NCBI RefSeq assembly: GCF_011386835.1 | Contig: NC_088797.1 | Span: 63,513,587-63,577,586 of the forward strand | From: Chrysemys picta bellii | Lineage: Eukaryota; Chordata; Testudines; Emydidae | Direction of reading: 5' to 3' | DNA: 64,000 nt | In this document: positions 9,509-61,224 of the stretch, one piece after another | Layout of the letters: each line of letters opens with the position of its first letter | How positions within the stretch are numbered: the stretch's first letter is position 1 | Notes under the pieces: model-generated | The model's database searches: none | The model's input: only the letters and a program-made list of their open reading frames with translations | What the model was told of the DNA's origin: nothing | Program-made: the position numbers and the translations under genes

Positions 9509-12500
9509 CTTATCCAAAAAATTAACATTTTGCCATATAAATGTGAATAATTTTTAAAAAAGTAAATTCCACAGAAAGTTATCCAGGCCCCAGGGCCACA
9601 ATCCAGCAGCTCGTAGAGGGAAAGTTGTTTACTCAAACTGTGGACACTTCAAAATTCATTTTCGAACAGGTAATTTCCAGCCCATGAGCCCTGTGAGAAT
9701 TTGAACTGTAATGCACAAGTGACCCATGCTGATCAAGCCAACTGTCTCACTTATAACCAGCATGTCATGGACAGGATTTTAGAGTAGGTAAAAGTGATCA
9801 GAATGTGGAGCCTAAATGTTGCTTAAGAAAACAGGAGATTTCTGTTTAGTGCAGCAAGTACTGATCAAGTATTGCCAAGGGACAATGACCCTTGGGAACA
9901 GCCTCAGGTACTCCTTAAAGAGAAATGTACAAAAAGCAGAATGCACCAAGCAAGGGAGAGTGAGTATCTGATGCATACATTCCAAGCCAGATAAAGAGCA
10001 CATCTAAAGCCCAGCTGGGATGTACAGGCCAAGTCCAACCTGCAGCTCCCTCCTTGGCAACAGACTGAGGCCCCAAGTGAACAGAAGTTTGGAAGGAGCA
10101 TTACTGCCCAGGGAGCACCTGCCCTCCTGAGGCGAAGGGGCGGTTTGCTGTAGGCACCCTGAATCTAGCATCACCCATTGGCTATAGAGCCAGCCATTGT
10201 GCTTTTGTGTGCTGTTGCCTGCCTCCTGGAGCTGGAGAAGAAAAAGCCCGCTCTCACAGCAACGCATAGGCCTTGTACACCTAGCCACCCAAGAGAGTGC
10301 AGGCTATGCCATCATCCCTTAGACACCAAGCTCCCACTCAGCCTCAGTCAGTGAGAACTCCGTTGGGCACAGAACCCTGCTCACAGCTGCCAAGCACCAG
10401 TGCCTGCAGCAGACTTTCAAACAGCTGGAGCAGATGCTTGTTCAGTCATAGCTTGTACGGTTTGTACTTGTGACCTTGCTCTCCTGCCACAGTGCAGGCC
10501 CCAGGAACGAAGACTAGTGTAGCCCACAGCTGGGAAACTGGACAGCTCAGAACTTGGACTGGGGCACAGAGACCTTGAAAGCAGATGCTTGGCCCATGGC
10601 TGGGGTGCTGATACCAAGCTATTAGCTGATGCGTGCTTAGCAGCCTGGGGAAATGGGAGGGTACAGAGAGTAATTCCCTGGGGACAGAGTCAAAGATGTC
10701 AACCAGTCTACGCTGCTAGCCAGCGGTCTCAGCAGAGGCCTGAGCCAGACTAAACTCCCCCCTCAGCCTTGGGGCAGCAAGGGAGACATTTGGCCTGGGC
10801 TGAGGAGAGACGATGAGGGCTCTAGCACACTGCAGCCAGCACCTGTTGCCAACAGGGGACATCCCTCCCCTCACACACCCACACCCCCACCCACCAATTT
10901 TGGCCTGAGCCCAAGAAGTGACATCTAAGTGAACTGATTGGTGTGAACAAGGTGAGGCACAGCCTGAGCAACTTGCACCCCCTTGCTCACACGACCTATT
11001 CTTCAGCACTGCATTAAGGGGGTTTGCCATTGTCTGACATTTGGCTACAAACACTCCTGGCTTGAGCCACATGTCAGGAACTGGCCACAGGGAGGAGGGT
11101 TACATGGGAAGCATAGATCAGGATGGAGGCAGGTGAGACAGGCCTCTCCCTCAACCCTTCTCCTAAGGGTTCTTCCATTCCAGCAGCCTTCTTTGCAACC
11201 TGGACATTGGACAGGACACAGCTACATTAGCCAAAAACAGTTAATTGGCTGAGGCCATAAGCACAGGGCAGTGACTGTCCTTAATAGCAGGGAGCAGGAA
11301 TTGGTTACTCCTCAAAGCCACCTCTAGAGGGCAGTGCCCAGTACAGTGTGGGAGACTGGAAACTGTCCCCATTTTAAGCTGAAGAAAATCTCTCAAATCA
11401 GACAGAATCTTTCTAAAAGCAAGAAACTAAATTTAAACCATCATCACCACTAACATCACCCTGAACAGCATGACCTGTCCTATGACCCACTCTGTCTTGG
11501 TAGTCTCCTCCCCTCTCACCTCATCCCCCTTACACAAATACAGAACATGGCTACAAAATCAATTTCTCGACTCATCACTGACTCCATCTCACCCACTCTG
11601 CCCCTCCACTATCTCCCCTTTCACTACCACATCTAAGACAAGCTCTTGTCTGCCCTATTAAGGCCCTTCCTGACCAGTCCTCACTCCAAGCCACTGACTC
11701 AGTCAACCTTTACTGCCACTTGGTCCAATCTTCTTCCTGGCCAGTCCTTGCCTAGGAGTACCTCCCTAGGACCACCTGCAGCCACTGCAGCAGTCCCCCT
11801 CCAACCTCGGCTCTGCCGGGCGGCCTCTGCAGCACTCGTCAAGGATGAGAGAACCAGTGTGCTGTGGCTGCTGGTCATTACAGCAGGGGGCTCAGGGCCA
11901 TCTCACCTAGCAGACCTTCAACAACAGAGCAGGCGAGTGCTCCCTGGCCAGGATGCAGATTCAGAGGCTGCTATTTCAAAGTCTCTGACAAGTCCACCTG
12001 GCCACAGGCTGCTTGGCAATGCCTGGCTTCTCTCCACGAGATGGTGGAACTGCCAGGGAGCGGTTGGCAGGACTGTGCCATTCAACTCAGCATGGAGCCA
12101 GCAGGGTGGACGAGCCTGCTCTTCTCCCATCTTATCACAGTGGGGCAAGGGGCCAATGGCACTCTGGTAACGTTCGTCTCTCCTCACCCCAGAAACTGCA
12201 GGAGTGCACAAACTCCCAGCCAAGATGAAGTGCCGTCTCTGCTGCTGCCTGGCTCCAGGAGGCTACATGGCATTTTAATCCTCAGGTGGCTAATTGTTCC
12301 TTGGTTCCCACCTTAGCTGGGCTCTAAGAGACTGGCAAAGCAAATGCTGACAGCCCAATGCACAGGGAGTCACAGGGCCTTCCCTTCCTATTGGTACTAG
12401 CTTGAAAGTATCTGGGCAAGAGAATACTCTAACTCCAGCAACTAAATGGGAGCCAGGGAGTGCACCCCAAACAGCTGACAAGCCAACAGCAAAGTGGATG

Positions 12501-13620
12501 CAGAGCAACAGGTCTGTAAAGCACACCGTATTCATGCTGGGACACATCCTCCAAGAGATGCATGCTGCACTCTGGCTGAACAAAGCAAAGGCAGAAATGC
12601 TGCAGAAGGGGCAGTGGGTTGAGAATAGCTAGCTAGCTATTCCAGTGAGACTCACAGGGAACATGCTGCAAAGTAGAAAGGGGGCATCTGTCCCCCAGGG
12701 GAGCGAGGCAGCACAGCGTGGGAGCAATGCCTAGGAGAGAACAGCCGTTTGGCCACATGAGATCTGCAGACACAAGGAAGAACAGAAATGCCAGAAGCAA
12801 AGCGCCAAGCCTCAGGCCCTGTCCACATACAAATTGTACCCCACTCACAGTAAGACAGAGCAGGCCAACTCCCTGAGTGTGGCCACAACTATACCCAGAA
12901 AAAGGAGGTTGGAGCGGTACTGCTAGTCCTGCAGAGGAAGGGGAACCTTCACACCAGTGTAACAGCGCCCACACGAGGGCTCACACTCATTTAACTATTT
13001 CAACCGCGGAAACACTCCCCCCCACCTCCCCGAGTAAAATAGTTAAAATCGGCACAAAAATCAGTGTGGGGGCCAGTCCCTGGTGAGAGCCCTGTGCCCA
13101 CTCAGGAGGCCATCAGCAGGTGCTAAGGCAGGTTCAGGTTTTTAAACCTTGAACTGAATACTTCAGAGAACAAGGTAAATTATTAGCATTCAGGAAAAAA
13201 TACAGAGCATGTTCCCTAGACAAGCCCCAAGTCCCGGGTCTGACCCCCTCCAGGCAGAGGCAAGTGCCAGCTCCACGCTCCCTGCAACGTCAACTGCAGG
13301 GCAAGATGCAGGTACCCAGCATCTCTGGGAAGCAGCCGCAGTGCTGAGTTGGCTGGTGCAGCCCATGGAGCCAGCAGGGTGGGACGAGCACGTAGATTCC
13401 AATTCTGGTGGCTGAGGCTGCTCTTTTTCCACCTTAGTAGAGCAGGGTCAGGGCCAGATGGGAGGCAAGACATTCTGGAACCAACCCCAGTGATCTAAGC
13501 CCCACCCCTTCACACACACTCCAGGACTTAAAAAGGAAGTGTCTACACAACAGTATGTGAAATACCACCTGAACAGTGGCGCTACCATTGGAAGGGAGGG
13601 GAGGAGACTACACCAAGCAC
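9509..13620. other. ERLIN1 3' flank or long 3' UTR; no gene recognised
   Basis: No conserved protein reading or repeat family is obvious. The longest open frames, for example 11,646-12,170 on the plus strand, have no domain or splice context. Segments near 12,095-12,160 and 13,365-13,460 look distantly alike (shared GGAGCCAGCAGGGTGG followed by CTGCTCTT and ACCTTA or TCTTA), hinting at an old local duplication. Confidence 0.35.
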
Positions 13621-13792
13621 AGCTCCTGTCGGAATTCCCCCCATCCCAGGACAGTGGGTCAAGGAGCAGACAGCAGATGTAGCACAGTATCCCCAGCAGG
13701 GGGCTTCCTTCCTGTGCCGCTAGCAGGCAGCATCCCAAGAAGCAGCACTGCTCAGTTGATGACATTACGGATGGTCAAAAATGCTGACAGAC
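13621..13792 (+). repeat. Direct duplication, copy 1 (172 bp)
   Basis: Matches 15,671-15,842 in the same orientation with 4 mismatches by eye (about 98% identity). This copy lies downstream of the last ERLIN1 coding exon, possibly in the 3' UTR. It has no TIR, A-tail or other mobile-element hallmark. Confidence 0.95.
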
Positions 13793-14079
13793 AATGGGTT
13801 GGGCGACAGGAGCTGTTCACACTGAGCACCTGCTCTCTGGGGAAGCGACAATACTTCATTAAAACCAGAATGCCCCCAAATTAAACGACTCCAGTTGGGA
13901 GCTGCTGCTGCAGAGCTCCCACCCCAGAAGCTCAGCTGCCTGATGCTGGCACCCTGGGCAAAGCCGCGGAAGTGGTGGAGCAAGACTGAGCTGAAGCAGC
14001 AGGTTGAGCCCATTCCCTGCAGAACGAACAGTGGGCCAACCCAGCACCAGGGAGGTGGGCAGCAGGACAGCCAACTGAG

Positions 14080-14081
<2 letters not shown>

Positions 14082-14113
<32 letters not shown>
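14082..14113. repeat. (GT)16 microsatellite
   Basis: Sixteen GT units in a row, about 1.1 kb beyond the ERLIN1 stop on that gene's downstream side. Alternating purine-pyrimidine DNA is a potential Z-DNA former and a likely length polymorphism. Confidence 0.95.
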
Positions 14114-14116
<3 letters not shown>

Positions 14117-14539
14117 CATGGCACTTTGCCACAGACCTGGGAGCGCCATCTCCTGCGTCCTGCATCTACACTTGCTCTCCTCCCTTTGTCTGCCAGATGC
14201 AGAGGTAGCAGCCCTCCCAGGGCGAGGAGGCAAAGCTAACTGGAAGGAGGCTGGGGGGGTGGCAGAGGCGTATGTGGTTGGGGCAGGTTTCACAAGTCTG
14301 TCCCCTTGCCCTCAGTACCTGGCGCCATATGCTGCCTGCTCCTCAAGCCACATCTTTGGATGGGAGGAGACAGAGCCATACAGCACCAAAGAGCGGAACA
14401 CTATCTTCACTGCACATAGGGCAGCTAAGGAGACAGGCGGCCCAGCTAGCACGGCATTACCATTATAGACAAGTGCCGAGTTCACAGCAGTTAGCGTTGC
14501 TATCTACAGAAAGGATTAGAGCTATTATGGTTCCTATTT

Positions 14540-14557
14540 AAAAAAAAAAAAAAAAAA
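14540..14557. repeat. A-tract of 18
   Basis: Simple homopolymer. It reads as poly-T on the ERLIN1 sense strand, so it is not a transcript tail of that gene. No attached retroposon was recognised. Confidence 0.85.
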
Positions 14558-15191
14558 TCTACTTGTCACCAAACCCATCCTAGCTGGGCCTCTAGCCTCT
14601 GGCATCTAAGGAGCTGAGCAGGTGTGTATGGTGAGGCTTGAACCAGACAAAAGTCAGTAGCATTTTACAAGAAGAAATTAAGTTTACATCTAGATGAGCA
14701 ACAGGCCTAAGAGCAGTATGAGGGAGGTTAACGAGTCGGTCCAGCCTCAGGGCGCGGGCAGCAAAACGACCAGGCTTTCCATCCCACTCGCCCAGCACCC
14801 TTGAGGACCCCTAGGCCAAACCTCCTGCCACAAGGGTAATGCAGAACACAGGCCTTCTAAAGAACTGCACCTCCTGCAGAAGGCTCCCTGGCTTCTGTCC
14901 TTTAATATTCCAGTATAGGCAGGTTTAAGTACAGGATTGTCCCTCATTCGGAAGCACCAGCTCAAACAGGGAGTGAGAAAAGGGAAAGGCAGAGCTCTCA
15001 ACACAGTTGTTGCTTAAAGAAATCAACCCAATTGTCACATCTGTGTAGAAAGAGGCTGTGCGTGCTGTGTCCGCCCCACTGGGGCATGGCAGAGGGCAGG
15101 CTGCGCCCCTGTAGCACACTAGGGAAGGACACTGGTCTGCATGAGGCAGCCCCTTCTTCCAGAGCTTGCTGAAGCTTTTCCACCTCTTGCA

Positions 15192-54486
<39,295 letters not shown>

Positions 54487-54490
<4 letters not shown>

Positions 54491-54501
54491 ACTAACGTCA
54501 T
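54487..54501 (-). promoter_or_regulatory. Minimal upstream ORF overlapping the ERLIN1 start
   Basis: The exon's first three bases are ATG, opening a four-codon frame (ATG ACG TTA GTA) that ends in TGA. That TGA overlaps the main ATG as ATGA. If the spliced mRNA includes this site, ribosomes starting here would stop on top of the true start, allowing reinitiation or starting at Met3. Its preceding context depends on the unseen 5' exon. Confidence 0.5.
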
Positions 54502-55597
54502 CTGTGGGAACAAAACACATGGTCATCCACCAATGTTGCAGTCAGTGAATGAAAAGGATTCCCTAATCCCTCTCTCGTCTATGGATTTTTCTTAATAGCA
54601 GAGGCTCCCAAACCTTTTTATAATGCAGACCACAACTTCACAGAGAACATTTCAGACACACCTCTACCATTCTCGATCACAGACCATTTCCATTCCTGCT
54701 CATAATTGCACGACAATACTATACTTACATGGACGATATTAGGGGAGTACTGTATATATTTTAAACTTCATTTAATGTGGTTTGTCAGCTGGAAATGATG
54801 AGAAGGAGCTAGTACCATGTGGTTCACCAGTACTCCACAGACCCAACTACAAGAGCTTTGCCCACTCAGTTGTATTAAGGTGTCTCAACTCAGAGGCCCG
54901 AGCTTTCTTAGCACCATCCAGCTTAATCAATTGTTTCCATGTTTTAAGACCTTGTGTACTACATCTAAAATTCAAGAGCAATTGCAACCCATATTTGTAA
55001 TCTGCATCCCAGGAAATGGCAGAAGGCTGCTCTGCAGCTGCCTCCTCTTTTCAGCCACTCAGGTCAGCAGCTAGAAAGGAGCAGGAGGAGCATTTTCAGT
55101 GCTGCTCCTCTAGCCAGTCACAAGATTTTGGGGTTTTTTCCCCCTTGTTCTTTGAGGGGGTGGGCAATGGAGACATTATTTTCTCCATCCCTGAACAGAA
55201 ATTAAAGGGGAGGTGCCCCTGTATGCTCTCGCTTCAAAAGCAACATTGTCAGTACTGCTGCACAATTCACGCAGTCAATTATGATCAGGGTAGATTAATT
55301 CTCTGTTCTTGTCTCTGAATTTCCTTCTGCTTCCCTTAGCAACTTAAAATTAACTCATCTTAAATAGACATGTGGAGCTTCTCACATGTTCTTTACGCAA
55401 TTCTGTATGTTACTGAGCTCAGAATAAAGACTGAAGTCTCTTTTTAATCAACCCACACACCAGCTGATCACAACCCATGAACCACACGTGGTGCACGTAC
55501 TGCAGAGCTAGACAGTGCCAGCTCTGAACTCTCCTGGCTCCATGCCATTCTTCAACCTCTTCTTCTCTCCTGCCCAACACTCACTATCATTACAGTA
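54502..55597. other. ERLIN1 intron upstream of coding exon 1
   Basis: A hAT-like end (gcagaggctcccaaaccttttt) and about 120 bases of its body lie at 54,598-54,720. No 5' exon with a CpG-rich promoter is seen. Confidence 0.4.
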
Positions 55598-57146
55598 ACA
55601 GACCACTAATGTTAAATTTTAATAATCTTGGAATACTGGGGAAGTTCCAGAGACCTGCAAGAAAGCCACTGCTGCACCAAGGCTTGAGAGTAGTTAAGAT
55701 AAAATAGGAATTACAAGCCAGTTAGCCAGAAATACAGGACTATCAAAGAACTGAAGGAAGGAAATATAATTAATTCTAATCAACATTACAAGTTTGATTG
55801 ATGAAAATAATAACTATCTACATAATACACTTTTGTCTTCTGAAACCATTTGATTTAAAACTGCATTACATTCTGCTTAAAAGTGGATTAGATGGACTAA
55901 AAAGCGTGTAACTAATAGATCGCAAAAAGGTATCATTAATGGGGAATCATTGTCCAGGAAGAGCGTTTCTATTGACATTCCACTGGGATCAGTTCTTGCC
56001 CCAACATTATTCAATATCTTTATCAATGATCTGGAAGGACATATGAAACCATTGCTGACGACCTTTGCAAATGACAAATTGACAGGTGGTAATTACGAGG
56101 ATAAAGCACTTATACAGGGCAATATAGATAACTTGGTACAACCATACCACATGCATTTTAACACTTCATACATCTAGGAACTGGGGAGACTGTAGATTAC
56201 AGTACAGGATGAAGACTTTATTCTGGAAGGCAGGATTCTGAAAGGGATCTTGTGGTCATGGCAAATAAGCAGCTGAGCATGAGCTCCCAGTGTAGTGCTC
56301 TAAGGCAGCAAATGCAATTCGTGGCTGTATAAATTGGGGTACAGCAAGTCGGAGCAGGGAGATGATTCTACTTCTGTATGCAGCATTGGTGAGACTTTTA
56401 CAATTCTGACAGTTCTGATGCCACATTTCAAGAAAGATGCTGGCAAACGAGATTTCAGAGAAGAGCCACAAGAATGCTTTGTGTCTGAAATATCTGCCTG
56501 AGAGTGAGAGACTAAAGGAGCTCAATCTATTTATTTTATCAAAAAGAAGTTTAATCACAGTCTATACTTACCTATACAGGCAGCTGATAGTGGAGGACTA
56601 TTTAAACTAGCACACAAGGGAAAAACAAGAGCCAATGACTAAGTTCAGGTCAGAAAACCTGAAAAAAAGGCACAAATGTTTAACAATTAGTGTAATTAAC
56701 AAATGAAAAATGTTACCAAGGAGTGTGCTAGGTTCTCCATTGCTTGACGAATATTAATCAAGGCTGGGAGTGTTTCTAGAAGATATGTTATAGTTCAAAT
56801 ACAAGTTGTTGTCTTAGGCTAGGTCTACGCTGCCGGAGTTACATCGCCGCTCAGAGAGTGCTGAAAGAAAACCACTGTTGTGTGCGTAATAGCGTGTTCA
56901 CACTTGCGGCACTTGCAGCAGTGTTCAGAATGGTGCACTCTGGGCAGCTATCCCACAGAACATCTCTTCCTCTTCTGCCACTAAGAGTTGTGGGAAGGCG
57001 GAGGGGGTCGCAGGGCATCCTGGTCCTGTCCCAATGCCCCGTGATGCACTGCTTCGCATCCCAGCAATCCCTGTGCTTCCGTCCGTATTTGGCACCATCT
57101 TTCAACCGTTTGTGTACTGCACACTCTGCTTCTTCGGGTTGCAGGA

Positions 57147-58340
57147 ATGGATCCCGCACTGTTGACTAATACGCTGCTCGCTCTCATTAACACGTCACGA
57201 GTGGCAGTGGAGTTATTCCTTAAACTACAAAGGCAAGAAGAGTTCGACATTGATCTCGCCACGCATAGTAGCTATGACACGAGATTGCTTGTGGCATTCA
57301 TGGAGGTGCTGACCACAGTGGAATGCTGCTTTTGAGCTCGGGATCACATCATCATGCACATCTGGGATGACGAGCAGTGGCTGCAGAACTTTTGCAAGAT
57401 GAAAGCCACACTCATGGGACTGTGAGATGAGCTCGCCCCAACCCTGTGGCGCAAGGACATGAGAATGAGAGCTGCCCTGTCGTTGGAGAAGTGCATGACA
57501 ATTGCACTGTGGAAGCTGGCTACTCCAGACTGCTACCGATCAGTCACTAACCAGTTCGGAGTGGGAAAGTCGACTGTTGGACAGAAGTGTGCAGGGCCAT
57601 TAATCTCATCCTGCTCTGACAGACCGTAACTCTGGGCAACGTGCGTGACATTGTGGATGGCTTTGCACAAATGGGTTTCCCTAACTGCAGAGGAGCAATA
57701 GATGGCAAGCATATTCCAATTCTGGTAGCAGACCATCTAGCCACCGAATACATTAATCAGAAGGAGTATTTCTCTATGGTTCTCCAGGTGCTTGTGGATC
57801 ACCATGGGCGTTTCACAGACATTAACACAGGCTGAGGTGCATAACGTAGGCATCTTTCGGAACACTGGTCTGTTCAGGAAGCTGCAAGCAGGGACTTTCT
57901 TCCCAGACCAGAAGATCACTGTAGGGAAAGTCAAAATGCCCATTGTGATCCTGGGAGACCCCGCCTACCCCTTAATGCCGTGGCTCATGAAACCATCCAC
58001 GGGGAACCTTGGCAGCAGCAAGAAGTGGTTCAACAAGAGGCTGAGCAAGTGCAGAATGACTGTTGAGTGTGCTTTTGGCCGTTTAAAGGCCTGCTGGTAC
58101 TGTCTATATAGGAGGCCGGACCTGGCCGATAAAATTTTTATGCTTACAGCCATGTGCTGAACGCTCCATAATATTTGTGAAGGGAAGGGTGAAAGCTTCA
58201 CTCAGGGCTGGACTGCTGAGGCTCAGTGCCTGGAGGCTGAATTTGAACAGTCAGAGACTAGGGCTATTAGAGGGGTGCAGCGTGGGGCCATAAGGATCAG
58301 GGATGCCTTGAGGCAGCAATCTGAAGCTGAAAGCCACTAA
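57147..58340 (+). pseudogene. Harbinger transposase (HARBI1-like DDE_4), broken
   Basis: Begins MDPALLTNTLLALI at 57,147. In-frame stops near 57,335 and 57,425 and frameshifts near 57,600 and 57,834 disrupt it. The catalytic motifs can still be read: GAIDGKHIPI near 57,690 (first Asp), GDPAYPL near 57,955 (second Asp) and [10 protein letters not shown] near 58,070 (Glu). The transposase would cut at the TWA target with the Myb-like partner. Not functional as is. Confidence 0.88.
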
Positions 58341-58638
58341 TATTTGTTGCTATGCTTGGGAGTGCAATGCTTGTAATGCTAGGAGGTGATTGTGACTGGT
58401 GCAGACGATGCACTATGAAAGTTTAAGAAAACTGCCTGTTGTTTTGCAGGGCTCTGTTTGCTTTCAATTAATGGAATAAAGATGACTTTCAAACCAAAAC
58501 AATTCTTTTCTTAAAAAACAACCACCAGAGGAGAGAAACAAACAAAAAACACATCAGCACTATGGGGGATGGGGGAAGGGAGGGTCCCAGGAGGAGGTGG
58601 GGTCCCAGGATGGTTAAAGATTTCTATATGTCCAGGTA

Positions 58639-60080
58639 TCACATGCAACCTTGTCCTTTGGAGTACAGTGCAGCGGGTACCGATTTCAGCAGAACTAAAC
58701 CGCAGAGGGAGTGTAGTGGGTACTGGGAGTCCGCAAGGCTGGACTGTGACGGGGCAGGAGTGGAATGCAGACTGGAGCCAGAAGGTTCATAAGAGTGTGT
58801 TGGCAGTGTCTGGGGGGCGCATGGGAAAGAGTTTTGTGACAGTGGCTGCAGGGGAGGGCGGGTGCGGAGCTGCTCCGTTTCCAGTGCTAGTAGTGCCTGG
58901 GGCATGTCCACTTGGCGCTCCATAACATTTAAGAGCCACTCTGTAGCTTTGTTCTGGCGTGCTGCGTTCTCCTTTCGGTCCCTCTTCTCGCTGTCCTGCC
59001 ACTCCTTCAATTCTTGTTTTTTGGCTGTGGAGTGCATCATGAAATCAGTGTTCCAGGACCATACTGTACACTGGGCTGATGGCTCTTGGGGAGAGCCAGC
59101 ACTGTAGTGGGGGCCTTATAATCATTATTGTTCCCACATTTTCCACAGGCTGTGTTCAGTATAGAAGATACATCGCTGCTGAGGATGAGCAGGGAATCAA
59201 GGGAGGGTCTTCTCCAAGACTGCGGCTTCCGCCCTGTGTGCAGCAATGGTTGCTCCCCCCGCAGTGACAGCAGAGTGGCACAGGAAAGTTACCCTTAATG
59301 GGGCAAGAAACAAACCAATTCTGCCAAAGAACCTGCGGCAGCAGATTACCCAGTATCTCCACCAGAGTTTCCTAGAGATCTCTGGAGCAGATTCCCGTGA
59401 AGTGAGGGTGTCAATCAACACCCTGTTCTGCTGCTCAGACTAGGCATATGGTGGTACGTGCATTATACAGACACAAGCCTGCTTTCTGCAACCCTCCTGC
59501 CTCCAACAACTCACTTCAGCAATTCCCAAAATCAAAGCCACTTACCAGGGGCTTCCTCTCCTGTTTGATCTTCGCCAAGCTCTGACAGCTGTGACTGGCT
59601 AGCATCCTCCAGGGTAGAAAAGAGCTCCTGGCTGCATGCAGCTCTGACCTCCGAGTCAAGCTTTGCCTCTGGGTCCTGCTCCGCATCCTCATCCAAGATT
59701 TCCTCCTCCTGGCTCGGTCCACTCTCGACTGGCACGTGAGCCACCAAAGTATCCACTGTGGCCTTCACAGTGGAGGTGGGGTCGCCACCAAGTATTGCGT
59801 CCAGCTCTTCGTAGAACTGGCAGCTCATGGGCGCTGCACCGGAGCAGCGGTTTGCCTCATGCGCCTTATGGTAGGGGTTCCACAGCTCCTTCACTTTGAC
59901 TCTGCATTGCAGTGTGTCCCAGTCATGGCCCCTTTCTGTCACGCATCGTGAAATCTGCCTGTAGGTGATATAATTCCTACAGTTGGAGCACAGCTGGGAC
60001 GGGACAGCCTTCGCTCCCCAAATGCTGATGAGGTCCAGAAGCTCGGCATTGCTCCAAGAGACTACTGCATGCGTCACCAA
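58639..60080 (-). pseudogene. Harbinger Myb/SANT-like accessory protein, in pieces
   Basis: The first exon (60,080 to about 59,545) encodes a Myb/SANT-like domain (SWSNAELLDLISIW near the start, then a second helix with ERGHDW). It is followed by an acidic stretch and ends at a clean donor (CCCCTG then GTAAGT). The last part (59,040-58,639) encodes a charged, glutamine-rich coiled segment with ERQVDMPQALLALETEQLR. The middle exon is uncertain. In Harbinger elements this protein helps nuclear entry and terminus binding of the transposase. Confidence 0.75.
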
Positions 60081-60603
60081 GCAAACAGGAAGGGGACTTT
60101 CAAAATTCCAAGGAATTCAAGGGGTGGGGCTCACAGTTGGTCACCTGAAAGCAGGGCAGTAGAGTTCCAACCAATGACCAGAAAGGCAAGAACAGACATT
60201 GTGGGACACCTCTTGGAGGCCAATTGCAGTGCTGTAATCAACCAGGGTGTCTACACTGGCACCGCAGCTCTGTAGCCCCGGCGCAGAAAGCTGTACGCCT
60301 CTCAGCGGAGTGGTTTTTTTACAGCACTGCAACTGCGCAGTTTCTGCACACTAAGTGGCTTGGCAGTGTGTATACCTCAGGAATTACACCGCAGAAAGCT
60401 GCTTTGCTGTGCAGAAACTTGCCAGTGTAGACAAGGCCTAAGATACAGGAGTCACTAGGCTCCATGAATTGCATTATTCAGGAGGTCAGACTAGATTATC
60501 ATGAATTGCTTCTGGTATTAAAAATCTATTAAAAGCTTAATATAGTCCCTGGAGTATATTTAAGTGAGCAAGGTTCTTGAGTTTCAGTGGCATAAACAGC
60601 TGC

Positions 60604-60631
60604 AAAAAAAAAAAAAAAAAGGGGGGGGGGG
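60604..60631. repeat. A17 followed by G11
   Basis: Pure A-run directly joined to a G-run just beyond the CR1 3' end; probably unstable. Confidence 0.85.
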
Positions 60632-61224
60632 AACAAAAGTGGCTTCCCATTTGTGCTAGAAATACAGGCAGGCACATCAAAGGAGACACTTGTGACTCAA
60701 CATGGCTAAAGCATGTCTGCATTTTGTTGTGTAGATATGTGCTCAATCCACATTAAATTTTTGAGTAATTAGTGTCAGGAAACAGTCACAAAACACAGGC
60801 CCAATAACACAATATCCTTCCTCTCAAACTGGCCCAAAAGGAAGTCCCAGAAGCTCTGCAGGAAATCATATGACAACCAAATCTTTTCTGGGGAGCAAAT
60901 TCTACCATCCCTCAGAAAGGATTCCAAAAGCAACCAGTACTTAAGAAACTATTATTCCACGCAACCAATCTCATTACCCAATGCTCAGTGTCCAAACTCC
61001 CATTTCTGAGTAAAGAGCTGCCTCCCACTCCACTGCCAATATCCTGGATCTCTCCCAATAAAGCTTCAGGCCAAGGCATGACAGAGCTGATGCTGTGGAC
61101 ATGCTTGTATACTCTCAGTCATACAATGCAGCTGTCCTATCTCAGAGACATAGCAGAGGCGTGCAACAGCACACCACCAAAAAAAAAAAAAAACATTCCA
61201 AACCTTCCTTTTAGGCCAAACCAC
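60632..61224. other. Intron or intergenic stretch
   Basis: A second A-tract lies at 61,179-61,193. The segment may belong to the L2-like remnant on its right, but no motif supports that. Confidence 0.35.

Larger units (their letters stand above)
56817..60438 (+). mobile_element. PIF/Harbinger DNA transposon with two convergent genes
   Basis: Inverted ends GGCTAGGTCTACGCTGCC and (inverted) GGCCTTGTCTACACTGGC, bordered by TTA on the left and TAA on the right at a TTA-type site inside the CR1. It carries a decayed DDE transposase on the plus strand and a Myb/SANT-like protein gene on the minus strand, the two-gene layout typical of Harbinger. About 3.6 kb, nearly full length. Both genes are broken. 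Confidence 0.9.
55598..60545 (+). mobile_element. CR1 LINE, plus orientation, split by a Harbinger transposon
   Basis: CR1 ORF2 pieces run 55,598-56,816 ([12 protein letters not shown] near 56,010, then FAND where FADD is usual near 56,065). The CR1 3' end follows the transposon at 60,439-60,545 (atacaggag, then caggaggtcagactagattatcatgaattg). Confidence 0.85.

Noticed and set aside
11646..12170. Plus-strand open frame of 174 codons
   Set aside because: No domain, no splice or start context, and composition like its flanks. Overlapping frames on both strands are equally open because stop codons are rare in GC-rich sequence.
14082..14113. Open frames made of repeated Cys-Val or Thr-His
   Set aside because: Translation of the (GT)n microsatellite.
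57147..58340. Domesticated HARBI1 host gene
   Set aside because: In-frame stops, frameshifts, adjacent Myb-like partner and terminal inverted repeats show a transposon copy, not a host gene.
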